Program-made: the position numbers and the translations under genes | Shown: piece by piece, positions 21,396 to 31,914 of the stretch | How the letters are laid out: every line of letters starts with the position of its first letter | Numbering within the stretch: the first letter of the stretch is position 1 | Assembly: GCA_000467715.1 (NCBI GenBank) | Contig: AJFK01000637.1 | Span: forward strand, 1 to 36,994 | Direction: 5' to 3' | Length of the DNA stretch: 36,994 bases | Source: Hysterium pulicare CBS 123377 | Lineage: Eukaryota; Ascomycota; Dothideomycetes; Hysteriales; Hysteriaceae | The notes under the pieces: generated by a model | What the model was told of the DNA's origin: nothing | The model's database searches: none | Seen by the model: the letters and a program-made list of their open reading frames with translations, nothing else

Positions 21396-24156
21396 ATGGT
21401 GTCTCGAAAGCGGGTGCGAGACGAGATGGAGGCGGAAGAACTGCCGCAGGAACCAAGCACCCTCGACAAACTGCGCAACATGTGGGAGTTCGCCAATCTC
21501 ATGCAATACATTTACTTGTTCGGAGATGCCGTCAAAATCAAGGACGACTTCGACGTGGAGGTACTGCATCACACTCGATGTCACCCAGGCATTCTTCTGG
21601 ATGACTGCGGCTCGTTGAAAAGGTGCTGACGACATAGCAGGCGCTAGAGACCGAATGCCTCAGACCACAGCCGTCCCAGAGACTCGCAGAGATCGGCTTG
21701 ACCCTCCTCAAGAATGTCTCCTCCCACAAAGGCTTGACGTGAGTGCACAACCCAAATGGCTTTGTGGAATCGATACTCATCCAACGCAGACCCGACATCT
21801 TCGATGAATACACGCGCCGGCAGTATGTTGCAAAGGCACCCCAGCGCAACCCTTTTGGCACCGAAGATACCCCCGGCAAGTTCGACGACTTCGACGTCTT
21901 TACAAAAATACGTGTATTACAGCAGCTATCAGTATGGACGCTACATAATCCGAATAACATCAGAGAGAAGATAGGTGCAACGGAAGCCGAGCAATTACAA
22001 TGGGTAAGAGATGTGTGCGACACCTGCCAACATCATACTGATCTATTTCCTTAGCGCATGGAACCCTTGAGTTGGGACATTGATGATCGTGCCTACTTCC
22101 TCTTTGATGATAATCGGCTCTATCGTCTCACCGAACCAACTCCACCTCCACCTCCCGCCAAGGCTAAGACGAAGGCGAAATCGAAAAAGTCCAGGGGTAC
22201 GCGAAGTAGCAAGAGGAGAAAGGTTTCTACACCCGAGCCTGAAGAAGATGAATACAATGAGGAGGAAGTCTCTCATATCGACAACCCGGAACTTGCAGAT
22301 AATGGACTCGGTGGTGCTAAGTGGGAATGCCTTTGTATCACATTGGAAGAATACCAGGCTTTCATGGACACGATTCGGAAATCTAGGGATCCCAATGAGA
22401 AAGAGTTATACCGACGTCTTGAGGAACAGGTTTTGCCGGCGGTTATCACGAATGCCGAGGAACAGCAACGTAAGGAAGCCAAGAAGTTGAAAGACCTAGA
22501 GGTCGCTCAGAAGCTTGCCAGCGCGAAGAGGTCTAGTAGGATTTCAGCAAAAATGGAGAAGCGGAAAGAGGATGAAGAGGCTGCTGAGGCGGAACGGAGA
22601 CGTCAAGCTGATTTAGCAATGGCCAAATCAGAACAGGAGAAGCAACGCAAGATGGAAGAGGTAAACATAGTCATTGCCGCCAAATGGGAACTCACTCTAA
22701 TCATTACTTAGGCACGGGAGTCTCGTATGATGACTCGTGAACAACGTCTCAAAGAGCGTGAGGTCAAGCGCATTCTTCACGAAGAAGAGCTCAAGAAGCT
22801 GCAAGAGAACAGCGAGAATCTTGAAACCAAGGAAGGTCGACTTTCTGAGCGACACCTCAAGGCTGAGATGAAGAGACGCCAGGAGGAACTGGAGAAACTT
22901 GCTGAGCAAGAGGACTGGGTGTTCGATTGTTCAGTCTGTGGCCTTCACGGAGAGAACCTTGTAAGATCATTCTGCCAGTTTGCAAAAACGGCGCTAATGT
23001 CCCACAGGATGATGGCTCTCATAGCATTCAATGCGAGAAGTGCAATGTATGGCAACATAGCAAATGCCACAACATCACTGTGGCTCAAGCAGAAAGAGAT
23101 GATTTCCACTTCGTATGCAAGGATTGCAAGCGACGTGCGGAAGAGGCTACGAAGCAGAAGCTTCCCCCCCTAAAGTTTCGTCTCACTTCCTCCTCACCAA
23201 AGACAGGCGAGTCAAGCGCACGTCCTTCTGAAAATGGGTTTGCAAATTCAAACGGCACTTCGCTGCCTCCAAATCCTTTCGCCCCCCGGAGGCTCGACTC
23301 GGTACAGATTCTTATGCCGCCAACCGCTCCTAACTCATCCCCACCCCGTCAACCTCAGTCTCTCATGAATGGACCGAGCCTTTCCCCGCGAGGTCAATCT
23401 GTCGGTCCACCCGGCATTCACAGGTCCGAAGCAGCATATGGAGTTTCTAGGAACGGTGTCAATGGGATGTCTCCTTCCACGAATCCACGCCCATATTCCT
23501 CTGGACAACCGGGCGGTATATCGATCGCCAATGGTTTCCCTACCTCATCACCACCTCAGTGGAATAGCCCTCGACTTCCTCCTCCAAGTGCCTTGAATAA
23601 TCATCAACTCCCCTATCCACAAGCCAACGGAAGTCCTTACGGAACTCAAAATTCGTTCATACCGCCCACACCTCACGATCCGTTTTCCAACAGCTTCAGC
23701 CGTCAAGGACCACCATCTGGAAGTCCCGCCCCTACCTACTATTCACCCGTAAAGCATTCCCCGGCTGCAACTCCCCAGCATTCAAATGGTATTCAAAACG
23801 GCAATGCATTCACACGTAGCCCAAGTGCTTCATTCCCGCCGTCCTCTGTCCAGCAGCCTTCATTCTCACCTATTAAGCAAAACTCGCCTCCTCTTCCGAT
23901 GTCGCCACCAGCCCCAATGCATCCTCATGTCGCTACCTCCCCAGCGCAAATCCTACCTCACCCAATGTCTGGTATATCGCCAGAGAAGCACGATGCTGCG
24001 AGGCCAACGTCTAGTCATAGCGTATCTGAGACGCCTATTTTACCACCTATCCGAAACCTCCCCCCAAACGCGAGTCCTCAGATCTTGAGCCCGCCGCTTA
24101 AGAAGATGACGCCTGAGAGGCCACGTTTTGATGGGTTTAACGGCCCTCCTTACTAA
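21396..24156 (+). CDS. DDT/WHIM-like and PHD-finger chromatin protein
   Basis: Six exons (21396-21560, 21641-21738, 21790-22003, 22055-22660, 22712-22960, 23008-24156) give 826 aa; introns are 80, 51, 51, 51 and 47 nt. Residues about 18-85 look like a DDT-type helical domain (LRNMWEFANLMQYIYLFGDA, then LAEIGLTLLKNVSSHKGLT). About 90-180 fit the WHIM region, with the WRMEPLSWDIDDRAYFLFDD signature followed by a basic NLS. A long charged coiled coil spans ~250-420. A complete C4HC3 PHD finger follows: C434/C437, C453/C456, H461/C464, C481/C484. The last 330 residues are Pro/Ser/Asn-rich and disordered. DDT/WHIM proteins bind ISWI-type remodellers and PHD fingers read histone tails, so a chromatin-remodelling reader (RSF1-like architecture) is inferred; histone specificity cannot be read. 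Confidence 0.87.
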
Positions 24157-24836
24157 ATATTGAGCGTTGGGCGCGCGTATTGGACACCAATTCATGATGG
24201 CTTGTATGCCCCGGTTGGCGAGCCTAGATTCATAGTCGGAGTTGTTTTGGGACGTCTATCCTCTATATACTCCATAGCGGCATGCAGCTGCAATTGGTCA
24301 TGAGTATGGGAAACGGGCGAACGGCTCCTGGGAGCTTGACGGTCGGTTGGATTATGTACGATATTACATCACGATAGGCGCCTAAGGATGGGGAGGCATC
24401 GGCTATGACATTCACGATGCCCCCTACCTGCATCACATTATCAAATTAGAGAATTATATGATTACTTTTATTGAGAGTCTTGGCTTTACTGTGTTGGTGA
24501 ACCAAGTTTCTTTCGTATCTTTATTAGCAAATGTGACGTCCCACAGAGGCGGAGTTTCTTGGGAAAAAGGATGGTCGAGAGCTAAGCCATAGGCTCCCTT
24601 GTTTGAACCTGCAAAAATCATAGAGAGGGGCAAGTGCGAAACAGTGAAAAATGTCAGATAGATAAACCTTATTCGAATTGTAAGATAGGGCCATAAAATG
24701 GAATAATCCTAAATTAGGAATCTAGATACAGTAGCCAGTAAAAACTCCTTCGAGATAGTTTATATTGCTTCTCCTTCTAGTGTTGCCGGTGGACGATCAG
24801 AGGAAGTACACTGGTTGACAATCCTACCTACTTACT
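24157..24836. other. Spacer between convergent genes
   Basis: 3' side of the PHD gene facing the 3' end of the decayed F-box copy. AT-rich in its second half. No coding content is seen. Confidence 0.55.
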
Positions 24837-25800
24837 TCAAGCTGGAACCCCATTTGGAGGACAATAGATCCTAGCAATTACACCGACCTTTGCAAAGTTC
24901 TGCTCAAAGGATTCTCTCAGAGCCAAGAACCAAGGAATGGAAAAATAGTCCTTGTAATAGTATATTGCGATGAGTTCGAGACCGGGGAAGCACGTTTTGT
25001 GATCCAAGAGATCATTCAGCCACAGAAGTGTCTTGTCGTCAGCTCTAGTTACTCTCAAATGCTTAAGTGACGCAGGTAACAGTCGATGGGCTGGAGTGGT
25101 GTGACTGTGCTCCGAGGCACTGAGTATACCAGCTTGAGGTGTGCCGATGACCGAAAGATGGTTGAATTCTCGAGGTGAGATGATTGATGCTTCTAGCTCC
25201 ATTGACGGTAACCATTCATCTGGCAGATCCAGGCTTTCTAAGGACTGATGAAGAGGTTTCAGGGCACGGATGAGGTTCATGTAGCTCCAATTCAATCCGA
25301 AGGGTATTCTCTCCGGATTCATGTTGGGATACGCATCGGGATTGTGAAAGAGACAAAGGCTTCTGAGGGAGTAGAAGGTAGGAAGGAGATTTCCTAGCAT
25401 TCTCACACAAATGGAGTTTTGGATCAAATCTTCGGGCGAACTCCTCAAAAACAGTGACGTTATATTTGAAAATGGTGCCGAAAGCACCGAACAGCTCCTC
25501 GCAAAGGGTTCTATCTCTCGAGGAGTTGTGGAACAGATCAAGGCTGCATAGGTTGGGCGTCATGGCCAGGAGTATTCCAACGTAGGCTGGCTGAAAGCCT
25601 AGGTCAATATTCTCGGCCCATTCGCCGATGTTACCGGTCCAATCCGAGAGGCTCATCGCAACTTTGACAGCACGAACCTTTGTATCCAAAACTGGGTTCT
25701 TGATACCCGAAATTCAGGAAGAATCGTCCTTATCCATATTGGTATCACCAAGAGGAGTCTTTGCTTAGGGGTCAACTCGCCCATGATTTGTGCCTCAAAC
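24837..25800 (-). pseudogene. Decayed F-box/LRR family copy
   Basis: Three minus-strand frames carry pieces that line up in order with the intact gene at 35567. Around 25800-25690 a frame reads RTILPEF and then IQRFVLSKL, like RTLLQRPD and IQRLVLPLD. A second frame from about 25690 has ENIDLGFQPAYVGILLAM and PNLCSLDLF, like NDINLGYQAAFCGLL and PNLRHLW. A third frame to the stop at 24837 matches the C-terminal LRR part, with LLWLNDLLDHKTCFPGLE and KDYFSIPWFLALRESFEQNF. Roughly 50 residues of the middle are missing, no F-box is found upstream, and none of the first two pieces starts with ATG. A short intron could explain one frame change but not the missing block. A truncated expressed product from the ATG in the third frame cannot be excluded. 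Confidence 0.7.
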
Positions 25801-26282
25801 ATAGATACTTAAGTTTGGAAGGGTCGCTAGAAGGACTGTGCAGTAGGCAACGTTGTCAATGCGACTATGTGATGTAGGTAGCTCTGAATCATTTGATGTT
25901 CACAACTGATGTAGCGATTCTGCTGGAACTGCGTTACGTTAGTATTAGGATTCCTCTAGAAGAATTTATTTTGGGGCTGAGCACCGAGTCTTTATTTTAG
26001 AACGACGGCTACATGAGACAGACACACATGAGAAGGCAGAAAAGTGTAAGATGATATACTTGAAACTATTAAAATGACGTGGAAATTTGGGAATTTAAGG
26101 ATGTAGAAGTGAGGATCTATAATTGAAAATGAAAAATACAGGTTCGACTCAAGAAGTCAGTTTATTAATGTTAATGGTTCCCCGGAACAGGAGCCCAGCT
26201 CGAGTGGTTTTTAAATGACTCACTACGCTTACAGCTTTATTGGCAGCCCATTCTCAGAGAAGCTGACACGCATTCGCCGACC
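25801..26282. other. AT-rich spacer, nothing recognised
   Basis: It would hold the lost 5' end (F-box) of the decayed gene, but I find no F-box-like frame on the minus strand here. Confidence 0.45.
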
Positions 26283-26966
26283 CTAACGGCGAACTGGCTT
26301 TGAAGACCGCTTTTTATAAGCTTTGAGCTCCTCTTGCAGGCTATCGCACATCTCTTGCAGGCTATCACGCTCCTCTTGTAGGCTACCGCGCTCCTCCTGT
26401 AGGTCATCGCACTCCTTTTGTAGGTCTTTGATGTAAGTCTTCTTACTCTTCAGCTTGTCTCTAAGAGTCGCAATGACCTTGTTGCACTGATTCATACAGT
26501 GAATCTGCTCTTCTTCTTGGTCGCCCATTCTCTGTCTTAAAACAGCTATTTTTTCCGAATGTACCGTTTTTAGAACAGATACTTCGTGACTATGCTGTCC
26601 GATTTTTTTCTCTAACACCTCGATTTTCGCTTTTGCCTCAGATATCTGCTGAACTTGCTGTCGGGTGTTTTTCTCCAATGCTCGGTTCTCAAGATGGAGG
26701 TTTTTCTCAACAAGGCGTTGCTGTTGGCCATCCTGTATGAGATCAGTTAGTTTCAGAAACATTTCCTCTGTGGAAGTTTTGCTGAGCAGGATTTGACGCA
26801 TATTTACTTGAAGATGTTCAAGCTGTTTGGCGACATCCTCTTTATCGGACTGCTGCTCGGCCTTAACTAGTCGTAGAGAGACGTCCTGATTGATGACTGC
26901 GGCAGAAATCATCGCCATGCCGTTATGAATATCTTCAAACGTGGTTGCAGGTTTGGAATCCATCAT
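26283..26966 (-). CDS. Coiled-coil protein with heptad repeat
   Basis: From the paired ATGs at 26966/26963 to the stop at 26283 the frame gives about 227 aa. The frame is open back to 27050 without an ATG, so an upstream exon is possible; a minus ATG at 27354 starts a plausible but unjoined peptide. Residues ~45-215 are a nearly continuous coiled coil rich in Gln, Glu and Lys (QQVQQISEAKAKIEVLEKKI; KVIATLRDKLKSKK). Near the C-terminus four seven-residue units follow each other (DDLQEER, GSLQEER, DSLQEMC, DSLQEEL), encoded by a 21-bp tandem repeat. The end is basic. No other domain is visible. Function unknown; the coil suggests a self-associating or scaffold protein. It lies between a pseudogene and the RtcB-like gene in an AT-richer tract. 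Confidence 0.6.
   Translation of the reverse strand: MMDSKPATTFEDIHNGMAMISAAVINQDVSLRLVKAEQQSDKEDVAKQLEHLQVNMRQILLSKTSTEEMFLKLTDLIQDGQQQRLVEKNLHLENRALEKNTRQQVQQISEAKAKIEVLEKKIGQHSHEVSVLKTVHSEKIAVLRQRMGDQEEEQIHCMNQCNKVIATLRDKLKSKKTYIKDLQKECDDLQEERGSLQEERDSLQEMCDSLQEELKAYKKRSSKPVRR
26328..26425. repeat. 21-bp tandem repeat encoding a heptad
   Basis: About five imperfect copies with core CTCCTCTTGCAGGCTATCGCA. The period of exactly seven codons means that gain or loss of units lengthens or shortens the coiled coil in register. Confidence 0.9.
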
Positions 26967-27400
26967 GGATACTGAACAGACGAGGTTTGCGTAGAGTTGT
27001 GTTTGGTGGTCTATAATGCTTGGTAAGTGCTTTGGATAGATCCTTCCCAAGAATAGTTGGCGTAGAATAGACTCCGGTGGTTCTGATGCTGTTTTACAAG
27101 AGTACTAAGCTGACTATTTATATTTTTGTAAACACCGGTTTGTAAATAAACAATGTTTGGGAACCAAACAATTGTTCATATATGATTGAGGAAGAGAGGA
27201 AGACAATTCGAAAGTAACAATAGGCCTCGTTTGGCCAAAATCTTCTCGGAGAACTGAAAGATGTCAGTCCCATTCCGGATAAAGTTGACTTGCTTTTCAA
27301 AAGGTTCGAGGAAAGTCCGGTGCCTAGCTTTTTGGCACCATTGTGATTGCTCATAGTTGCGATGACTCAAACGGCGAAATCACGTTCCTAGGAGTGGTGA

Positions 27401-27411
27401 ATATATAAACG
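27401..27411 (+). promoter_or_regulatory. TATA-like element before the RtcB-like gene
   Basis: ATATATAAACG lies about 165 bases before the ATG of the RtcB-like gene. If transcription starts downstream of it, a five-codon upstream ORF at 27471-27488 would be part of the leader. The region 26967-27571 otherwise contains no gene that I can support. Confidence 0.4.
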
Positions 27412-27571
27412 CGCATTAACACCTAATCACCGCGGGTGCGATATCCATCGCGTGCTTGAGCTCCAAATTGATGGTTTTCGAGCCTTGAAGTCGTCGTTCT
27501 TGGAAACCCTCAACCCAAAAATAGTGCGACCACCAGGATCTAACTTAATCCAGAACAAGTCCATCATCATC

Positions 27572-29340
27572 ATGCCCGCAACGCGCATCACCATCGCTCT
27601 CAACGCGAAGCAATCTCAGAAAGCTCCTCTCCTCCTCCCTGCTTCGGCATCATACGATCCTTCGGCGACCAACTCAATTCGTTCGCTCGTTGTCAAAGCG
27701 GCACAGTCAAAGCTGCGGTTGAAGAAGACCAACAGGGTATTCGTTGCTGGAACCGGTCAAGAGCTTCTCACAGAAGCCGACTGGAAAGATGCGGTCGAGG
27801 ATGATGTCACGCTACTTGCATCTGCTGGAGAAGAATATGTTGGGTTGAGGAAAGAGTCCTCTAAACTTCATCGTAAGCTCCAAAATTGTTTAAGTAGTCC
27901 TTAAATGCGACTAACACATTATGCTCAGCGGATGCAAATCCAAACTGCACAATTACTATCTTGGCAGAAAAGGCTCCCGTAGACCAGCTCTCTGTTACCC
28001 AAGTCGAGACGACCGCTCGCACCCTGCCGGGAATTGTTCATGCTGTAGGTCAACCTGACTTGCACCCAGGCACGAAATTCCCCATCGGCGCCGTATTTGT
28101 GTCGCATAAATGGATACATCCGCCATTAATAGGAGGCGACATTGGCTGTGGCATGGCGTGGTACAAGACCAAGCTTTCTCGAGCTCACGTAGACGGTGAC
28201 AAAGGCAAGAAAGTCGCAGAGAAGCTGAGAGGTCTCGAGGGCCCTTGGCGTTTCCAGTCGGACCGCGAAAAATGGCTGCAGGATACTGAGGGGAGCTGTT
28301 CAGCAGGAGATCAGTGGGATAGTGCCTTGGGAACGATTGGAGCTGGAAATCACTTTGCGGAGATCCAAGTCGTCGAGTCTTCTTCAATGCCGGCTAACGA
28401 TGAACTCGGACTTCATGAAGATGATGTCATGCTTCTGGTCCACTCGGGATCAAGAGGATACGGTGGGAGTATTCTCAAAAGCTTCACCTCAGAGTCACAC
28501 ACAAGTCTCGAAGAGAACAGCGACAAGATGAAGGAATATATGAAGGAGCACGATCGAGCTTGTCGATGGGCACAGGCCAACCGAGATCTAATCGCTCTTC
28601 GCTTTCTGTCTTGTCTCGAGCCAGGTGAAGAAGCATGGCACTTAGGTCAAAATCCCGCAAATGCCGAACGCCTTGATAACAACGACATCATATCGTATGC
28701 CAAGGCACACATCCAAGAGCGAAAGGTCGTTGATATTTGGCATAACAATGTCGAACGGATAAATTGGCCACCATGTCCGCCAAACAGCTCTGAAATATCA
28801 CCGATAGATGAACAGACGTTAAGACTGTCTTCTGTGGATCTTGATGAGGATCAAGGCAACGGCAATTGTTTTTATATCCACCGTAAGGGTGCAGCTCCCA
28901 CATATAATCCCAGCACCAATTTACCACTCTCCATTCTTCCATTACCTGGCTCTCGCGGAACACCGACTATCATTTTACGACCTTTATTCACCGAAGCAAC
29001 TTCTTGGGGTTTCAAGAATGCGCTGTCGCTTGCACATGGAGCAGGAAGAAGCATGTCTCGGGCCAAAGCACTGTCATCACTAAGCCAAAAGTACAAAAAT
29101 CCAGGTGTGCTCCTTCAACCTAGTCCTGGGTCGCAGACGCAAGCTAGGAACAAGGGAGAGGATGTTCACGGCGGGACGTGGGTCATCTGTGACGAGAAAG
29201 ACCTTGTATGGGAGGAGGCTCCCGAAGCTTACAAAGACGTCTATGCTGTATGTGATGACCTTGTCCGTGAGGGCGTGGCCGAGGTGGTTGGCTGGTGCCG
29301 AGCCCGAGTGAGCTACAAGGTCAGGAATGATTTGCGATGA
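27572..29340 (+). CDS. RtcB-type RNA ligase homologue with N-terminal beta-grasp
   Basis: Two exons, 27572-27872 and 27929-29340, give 570 aa; the 56-nt intron has a CTAAC branch-like site and ends GCTCAG. Residues ~5-95 form a small beta-rich domain (ITIALNAK; RVFVAGTGQELLTEADW; VTLLASAGEEYVGL) that resembles doublecortin/CIDE-N type beta-grasp folds. The rest is RtcB. All active-site motifs known from Pyrococcus RtcB are visible: GGDIGCGM (Asp and Cys metal ligands), GAGNHFAEI (Asn, His, Glu), VHSGSRGYG (His), DIWHNN (His) and LAHGAGRSMSR (the His that takes GMP). HRKGAAP and LPGSRG match conserved RtcB loops. RtcB joins 2',3'-cyclic phosphate or 3'-phosphate RNA ends to 5'-OH ends with GTP and Mn2+. 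Ascomycetes normally splice tRNA with Trl1, so this enzyme is more likely in RNA repair; that is inference. Confidence 0.9.
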
Positions 29341-30519
29341 ACGGCCTATCTTTGTGGAGTAGCAAGGTGTCATTGTCGCTGGGCCGGCAGCAGCATATAC
29401 AAGGAAGCGTAGTTGGTTTGTTCGATTTCCGATTTTGAATACATCCGTGTCTTCCCATTCAGCCTCGACGAAGGAGATTGGGTGAAAATGACGAAACAGA
29501 TGGGAATTGCTGGTCAGACATGTAAAGGTAACGAGATAGAAATTTCCTTCAGCAGACTCGCAGTATTAGGCAATCTGCCAGATTTGCCAAGGTGGGATAT
29601 CCATATTAGGTTGCGTCACTCGCATGCCAATCTGCCACAATGGAATCTCCGGTCGCACAGCTCTCCTTGTTTCTTTCTGCACACTTCTCATTTGTCGATG
29701 CTAAGCGCGGAGCTTCGTGCGCCATGTGTTGCTGTCACGACGGCACTCAGCGCGTGAAGGTGGTCAGCTCAGCCCCGTGCACCGCTCACTGGAGGACAGA
29801 TTCCAAAAAAGAAGCGATGCACTGCGCAGTGAAGGTGCAAAAAGCTTGTGCCCGGGTGCAATGTTTCCGCAGCTAGTCATTGGTTTGGTGCCTCATCCCC
29901 TGCAGCAAACGTTTCAGAAACAGGCAGCGGCCGTCAGTGCTCCAAAAGCTTAGCTGTGGCCCTTGCAGCGCGCCGTGGAAAACAGCAGCCAGTATCGGCC
30001 GACTTCGATCCCCACTTCTTAATTTGGATGTAGGCAAACACTGTGCCGGGACGCCCTTCGTATTGCCAGGGGAGTGGCTGAATTCGAGAGATCACCAGCG
30101 CGCAATCGAGGTGGCTGTTGCATGCCTTGTAGTACGCCGCTGGCATGTCAAGTGAATGCAAACGCCCATTTATTGCTCCAGCCCCCAGACGTCTTCAACG
30201 TTTCGTGTCACCCGTCGAGTCCTCCATATCTTAAGCCAGATTTCTGCCTCTGCCACAGTCTCTCCTCGGTTCTTTACTCTTCCGCTATACCCAGCAACCT
30301 GTCTCATTTCTGTCTCTGAGTTCAAAACAACGGCGATTTGAAGTGAGTTAACGTCAATCACATGCCCTGACTTGGCCACTGCATCACTTTCCAATTTTAA
30401 CTTTAAAGTCTCGCGCCTCTGCGCTTCTCCGTCCCTCCACCAACGTCGTCTTCATACCAAATTCCTAAATCTAATCCAATCCTTGTAGGGAACTACTCAC
30501 CAAGTCAATTCTCACCAAG
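29341..30519. promoter_or_regulatory. Upstream region of the SOD gene
   Basis: 1.2 kb between the RtcB-like and SOD genes, both on plus. The last 350 bases are pyrimidine-rich, as expected for a promoter and leader. Several short plus frames at 29640-30160 show no domain and are not called. Confidence 0.45.
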
Positions 30520-31405
30520 ATGCGGTCATTCACTCTTCTCTCCGCCCTTTCGGCCCTCACCGTCGTCAGCGCACAAAGCAGCGTAGCTGTCAATGCTCCG
30601 GTCGTGACAAACAACCCTCAAGGTGCTAGCGTCTTTGCGACCCTGCCAAATTCGAATAAGAACACTGTTCGTGGCTCCGTGTACGCTGTGTCAGACCCTT
30701 CCGGCACCGGTGTCGATTTCTCTGTTACCTTTTCTGGTCTTCCTATGGAGGGTGGCCCATTCTGTAAGTGATTGCCTTACTACTTCGTTATTAATACGGC
30801 AAGGCTAATGGTATGTCAGTATACCACATCCACGCAAAGCCTGTTCCTGCCGACGGAAACTGCACTGGCACTGGCGCCCATCTCGATCCATACAGCCGCG
30901 GCGAGACTCCAGCATGTAACCCCGCCACCAAGCAGCAATGTCAAGTTGGTGACTTGAGTGGCAAGTACGGAAAAGTGAACGGAACCGGCTTCTCCGCCTC
31001 GTAGGTGATCTCGAACAAGGCTGCTTGGCTGTAGTACTCATGGTGTACAGGTACAAAGACGAATATGCCTCATTGAATCCCGCAAACCCGGCGTACTTTG
31101 GCAATCTCAGCGTCGTTGTCCACTTCGCTAACAAGACCCGTATTACTTGCGCGAACTTCTCAACCAACGGAACGGCCTCAATCCCATCGGTTGCTCCCTC
31201 CACGATCCCTACCGGAATCCAGAATACCACGTTGTATGCCACAGCAACAGGAACAGGAGGTGACAATAGTGGAGCCAGTGTTGGCGGTAGCACTGGCACT
31301 GCCACGCCACCTAACCCGACCGCTCCTACGTCAACAGGCGCAGCTGCCCTAGCTGGATTGAGCTCCGGCGCTTTGCTTGCAGCGGTCATGGGAATGCTTT
31401 TTTAG
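30520..31405 (+). CDS. GPI-anchored Cu-only superoxide dismutase
   Basis: Three exons (30520-30763, 30820-31000, 31051-31405) give 259 aa; introns are 56 and 50 nt. A clear signal peptide (MRSFTLLSALSALTVVSAQ) opens the protein. The SOD domain shows copper ligands H84 and H86 (YHIHAKP), H102 (GAHLDPY) and H166 (VVVHFANKTR), with R172 near the active site and paired cysteines (C96, C114, C122, C175). The zinc-binding loop of classical Cu/Zn SOD is absent: the region GDLSGKYGK lacks the histidines, as in fungal extracellular Cu-only SODs (Candida Sod5 type). A Ser/Thr/Gly linker and a hydrophobic C-terminus (AALAGLSSGALLAAVMGMLF) fit a GPI signal. It should remove superoxide at the cell surface. 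The whole-domain fit supports both splice joins. Confidence 0.9.
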
Positions 31406-31914
31406 GACCCTGATTTCCTGACCCAGGTCCTTTGCGTGCATCATGGCGTTTTGGGACCATAAATTGGTTTTCTATGTTGTTCTTAATAACTTATTTTTTT
31501 GGTATGGATGTAGAATGTCAACATTGTCCCTGCCGAGGGGAAAATGAAGACACACCTGCGTACAGCTTTTCTTCTTCTGCAGACGGATACCCAAGTGGGC
31601 ATAAGGTTGAGATTAATGCTGGAGAAGTCGATAAAGTACGATTGTATAGTAAAATTGAAATGCGACAGCCATTGAGGCGTGACATAGACAAACACTTCCC
31701 AATGGCATCCCAGAGACGTTCGAAGGATCTGCACAAGGAAAGTGACAGCGTGAACCGTGAAACAGGAGCCTTGGCCCGAAATGCGATCGAGAAACGTTTC
31801 TGAAGAAGCTGGTACGTCGACTAGTGGAAAGCTTAGCTTCTGAATCGAACTAGCATCCCCCGATGTGAAACCCCTGAAACCGGGTGATGGTTCTCACGTG
31901 ACCTAGCCTTCGAC
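31406..31914. other. Intergenic; palindromic TCACGTGA at 31894
   Basis: 3' UTR of the SOD gene, then the upstream region of the peroxiredoxin-like gene. A TCACGTGA palindrome at 31894-31901 matches a bHLH E-box. A 123-codon plus frame at 31432-31803 has no domain and probably lies in UTR. Confidence 0.5.

Noticed and set aside
21148-21618. 156-codon plus ORF overlapping the start of the PHD gene
   Set aside because: Different frame from the well-supported DDT-like exon; composition is that of the C-rich leader.
27118-27370. Two overlapping minus ORFs of 64-78 codons
   Set aside because: One starts at ATG 27354 and could be a first exon of the coiled-coil gene, but I found no convincing donor-acceptor pair to join it.
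30772-30957. 61-codon plus ORF inside the SOD gene
   Set aside because: Out of frame with the SOD domain; it is a shadow across intron 1 and exon 2.
31432-31803. 123-codon plus ORF after the SOD gene
   Set aside because: Immediately downstream of the SOD stop, no domain, no own promoter feature; most likely 3' UTR and spacer.
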